From Acidobacteriota bacterium (lineage in GTDB: Bacteria > Acidobacteriota > Terriglobia > Terriglobales > Acidobacteriaceae), in the NCBI GenBank assembly GCA_023441255.1, contig JAEZPW010000440.1:1-6928 (forward strand): DNA of 6,928 bases. The letters run 5' to 3'. This document shows positions 5,236 to 6,928 of the stretch, in pieces. The position numbers and the translations under genes were made by a program. The notes under the pieces are model-generated. The model saw only the letters and a program-made list of their open reading frames with translations. It did no database searches and was not told the origin of the DNA. Position 1 is the stretch's first letter. Each line of letters begins with the position of its first letter.

Positions 5236-6042
5236 TCAGAAATATCCGAGCAGATCGGTGCAGCAGGAGAAGCACGCGTCCGGGCCATGCTCGCGAAGCT
5301 GGTCGAGGGTGAAAATGCCGGTCGCGACTGCGATGATTGGGATCTGGAGATCGCGAGCCGCGGCGATGTCGGAAGGCGTGTCGCCGACGATGCAGACGGA
5401 CGCACAATCACCGAGGCGAGTGCGGGCTTCGCGAATGCCGGTGCGAAAGATCTCAGTGCGGAGTTCAGTGGTGACGAATCCATCGCCGTTGCCGGTTGCG
5501 ATGTGTCCTGAAAACGATCCGAATGAGAAATAATCGGCGATGCCGGCAGCCCGGAGCTTGAGCCAGCCAATGGCCTCGAGATTGCCGGACACTATTCCCA
5601 TCAGTTTGCCGGAATGACGCAGAGCCGCGAGGAGGTCGCGAACGGCAGGGCAAAGTTCCGGGCGAAGTTCGTCGTGTTTGAGGCTGACCTCGTCGCACAT
5701 GTGCTGGAGCACCTGCGGAAGAGCGGCCTCGAAGTGGGCGTCAGTCAGGCCGGCGCGTTTGGCAACGGCGCGCAGAATGCCAATGTCGGTATTGCCGTGA
5801 ACGGGAACGCCATCAATGGCGGAGTCTATGCCGTAAATATCGCGGACGGCGTGGTGGAACGCGTGGTAGTGAACGCCGTCGCGGCTGTTGAGCAGCGTGC
5901 CATCGATGTCGAAGAGATAGGCATCGCAGGAGAAACAGGCCGAGCGGCTTTTAGGCGCGTTCGCGTCGCGCTCATGTTGGTTAGCAGGGCCAGGCACAAG
6001 CCCAGTTCCTGAAGTGCAGCAATCGTCTGCTGATCCGTTCAT
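5236..6042 (-). CDS. HAD-superfamily phosphatase, cysteine-rich (phosphoglycolate phosphatase-like)
   Basis: This is a probable cytoplasmic phosphohydrolase acting on a small phosphorylated molecule; the substrate cannot be read from sequence. In the 268-residue protein, motif I is FDIDGTLL with nucleophile D45 and acid/base D47. Motif II is GIVSGN with S152. Motif IV is CIVGDTPSDIAAA with D221 and D225. The helical segment at about 55-135 fits a C1 cap. The KPxP form of motif III is missing, so R195, R200 or R204 (TTELRTEIFRTGIREAR) may supply the basic residue. The ATG start overlaps the ymdB stop codon as ATGA, and GAGGG lies 9 nt upstream, inside ymdB. This supports translational coupling even though it leaves about 40 residues before motif I. 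The protein has eleven cysteines, and CFSC occurs at both 36-39 and 257-260. GTG at codon 16 is the only other in-frame start before motif I. Confidence 0.87.
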   Translation of the reverse strand: MNGSADDCCTSGTGLVPGPANQHERDANAPKSRSACFSCDAYLFDIDGTLLNSRDGVHYHAFHHAVRDIYGIDSAIDGVPVHGNTDIGILRAVAKRAGLTDAHFEAALPQVLQHMCDEVSLKHDELRPELCPAVRDLLAALRHSGKLMGIVSGNLEAIGWLKLRAAGIADYFSFGSFSGHIATGNGDGFVTTELRTEIFRTGIREARTRLGDCASVCIVGDTPSDIAAARDLQIPIIAVATGIFTLDQLREHGPDACFSCCTDLLGYF

Positions 6043-6866
6043 CGACGCTGGCCCTCGGGAGAAAGGGCGCCGGCATTGATCATGAGTCGCTCGATCGAGC
6101 TGGCCCGGCCGGTAGCGGGATCACAGTCGATAATGACGCCGCAGAAGCGCACGTCGCCGGTGGCTGGTTCGAAACGGGTGGGCATGTTGGTCAGGAATTT
6201 CTGCAGGATGCCTTGCTTTGCCACGCCGATGACGCTGTCGTAAGGGCCGGTCATGCCAACGTCGGTCTGGTACGCGGTGCCGCCGGGAAGGATGCGCTCG
6301 TCGGCGGTGGGAATGTGCGTGTGGGTGCCTAGAACGGCGGTGACCCGGCCGTCGAGATACCAGCCAAGTGCGATCTTTTCCGAAGTGGCTTCCGCGTGGA
6401 AATCGATCAGGATCAACTTCGCCTGAATCCGGCTGAGCAACTCGTCTGCGGCGCGGAACGGATCTTCGTTACTGACCATGAAAACGCGGCCCTGCAGGTT
6501 GATGACGGCATAGGGAACGCCGTTTGCCGCAGTGCCTTCGTAGAGTCCCCAACCGGGCGTTCCGGCGGGATAGTTGGCGGGCCGGAGAAGGCGGTGGGCG
6601 GGGCTGTATTGGTCGCCATCAGCCGAGTTGAAGTAGTCGATAATCTCGCGCTTGTCCCAGACATGGTTGCCGGTCGTTATGACGGCAACGCCGAGGTCGA
6701 GCAGTTCGTCGACAAGCGAGGGAGTGATGCCGAAGCCGGCGGCGGCGTTTTCGCCGTTGGCGATGACAAGGTCAATGGAACGAGTGGCGACGAGGTTCGG
6801 CAGCAGTTCGCGGACGACCGTGCGTCCGGGGCGTCCGAAGATGTCACCGATGAAGAGGATGCGCAA
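6039..6866 (-). CDS. ymdB: YmdB-family metallophosphoesterase (2',3'-cyclic nucleotide phosphodiesterase-like)
   Basis: The Bacillus subtilis relative YmdB is a dinuclear-metal phosphodiesterase that hydrolyses 2',3'-cAMP and affects biofilm and late-growth gene expression. Activity here is inferred by family. The 275-residue protein shows the metal-site residues in order: D8 (FIGDIFGRPGR), E39 and N40 (ANGENAAAGFG), N67 and H68 (TTGNHVWD), H157 (DFHAEATSE), and H182 and H184 (GTHTHIPTAD). The family ending GVAKQGILQKFLTNMPTRFEPATGDV is also present. I chose the TTG at 6866 because it gives the family N-terminus MRILFIGDI, puts the metal ligands at the expected D8 and E39, and has GGAG 6 nt upstream. 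A GTG at 6896 would add ten residues and place this Shine-Dalgarno sequence inside the gene. It is the first gene of a two-gene operon with the HAD phosphatase, overlapping it by 4 nt. Confidence 0.92.
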   Translation of the reverse strand: MRILFIGDIFGRPGRTVVRELLPNLVATRSIDLVIANGENAAAGFGITPSLVDELLDLGVAVITTGNHVWDKREIIDYFNSADGDQYSPAHRLLRPANYPAGTPGWGLYEGTAANGVPYAVINLQGRVFMVSNEDPFRAADELLSRIQAKLILIDFHAEATSEKIALGWYLDGRVTAVLGTHTHIPTADERILPGGTAYQTDVGMTGPYDSVIGVAKQGILQKFLTNMPTRFEPATGDVRFCGVIIDCDPATGRASSIERLMINAGALSPEGQRR

Positions 6867-6872
6867 AGCGTG

Positions 6873-6876
6873 CTCC
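6873..6876 (-). promoter_or_regulatory. Ribosome binding site of ymdB, deciding a TTG start
   Basis: On the - strand, GGAG (within ACGGAG) sits 6 nt before the TTG at 6866, an ideal spacing. It favours the TTG over the upstream in-frame GTG at 6896. Confidence 0.65.
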
Positions 6877-6900
6877 GTAAGCTTCGATGCTAACACGGGG

Positions 6901-6928
6901 ATTGCAGATTGAAGATTGCAGATTGCAG
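6901..6928. repeat. Heptanucleotide tandem repeat, cut by the window edge
   Basis: Four 7-nt units occupy the last 28 bases: ATTGCAG, ATTGAAG, ATTGCAG, ATTGCAG. Only one base differs between units. The array ends 34 nt upstream of the chosen ymdB start, where promoter elements would be expected, and runs off the window. Its full length is unknown. Confidence 0.85.

Noticed and set aside
5095..5511. Open frames on the + strand starting in the palindrome cluster and running over the 3' part of the HAD gene
   Set aside because: They lie opposite the conserved motif IV and C-terminus of the HAD protein, start inside a hairpin, and show no recognisable domain.
6396..6893. A 165-codon + strand frame opposite ymdB
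   Set aside because: It is antisense to a gene with every metal ligand in place, and its Gly/Val/Asp-rich translation fits a shadow frame.
6867..6896. GTG at 6896 as the ymdB start
   Set aside because: The TTG at 6866 has GGAG 6 nt upstream and puts the metal ligands at the family positions D8 and E39.

Overview
The window looks like a piece of chromosome from a GC-rich Gram-negative bacterium, most probably an acidobacterium (Acidobacteriota, Terriglobia-like). The lineage call is inference. It rests on the GC-rich codon use, an outer-membrane secretin with a signal peptide, a DsbA-like protein with an extra N-terminal domain, and intergenic gaps filled with imperfect palindromes and short tandem repeats. 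All five genes appear intact, and no transposase, phage gene, CRISPR array, tRNA or rRNA is visible.

Left part, + strand. An 18-nt minisatellite runs in from the window edge and is followed by nadE, a glutamine-dependent NAD+ synthetase. A 125-nt gap with a degenerate palindrome-family repeat separates it from a secreted DsbA/thioredoxin-fold protein. A 305-nt gap with a strong REP-like inverted repeat then leads to a secretin-family outer-membrane protein. Both nadE and the secretin gene have a -10-like hexamer almost against the start codon and no clear Shine-Dalgarno sequence, so leaderless or nearly leaderless transcripts are possible. The dsbA-like gene and ymdB have recognisable ribosome binding sites.

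Right part, - strand. A YmdB-family metallophosphoesterase gene overlaps a HAD-family phosphatase gene by 4 nt (ATGA), which indicates a translationally coupled two-gene operon. One could remove a 2',3'-cyclic phosphate and the other a phosphomonoester, but that partnership is inference. The HAD protein is unusually cysteine-rich and carries the same CFSC tetrapeptide just before its catalytic motif I and again near its C-terminus.

The secretin gene and the ymdB-HAD operon converge on a 364-nt non-coding gap. It holds a cluster of perfect or near-perfect hairpins. Four of them lie between the two halves of a 10-bp outer stem, giving a cloverleaf-like layout. This is the most structured non-coding element in the window and the best candidate for closer study. 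The five genes do not form an obvious single pathway, and I see no clear new multi-gene system.
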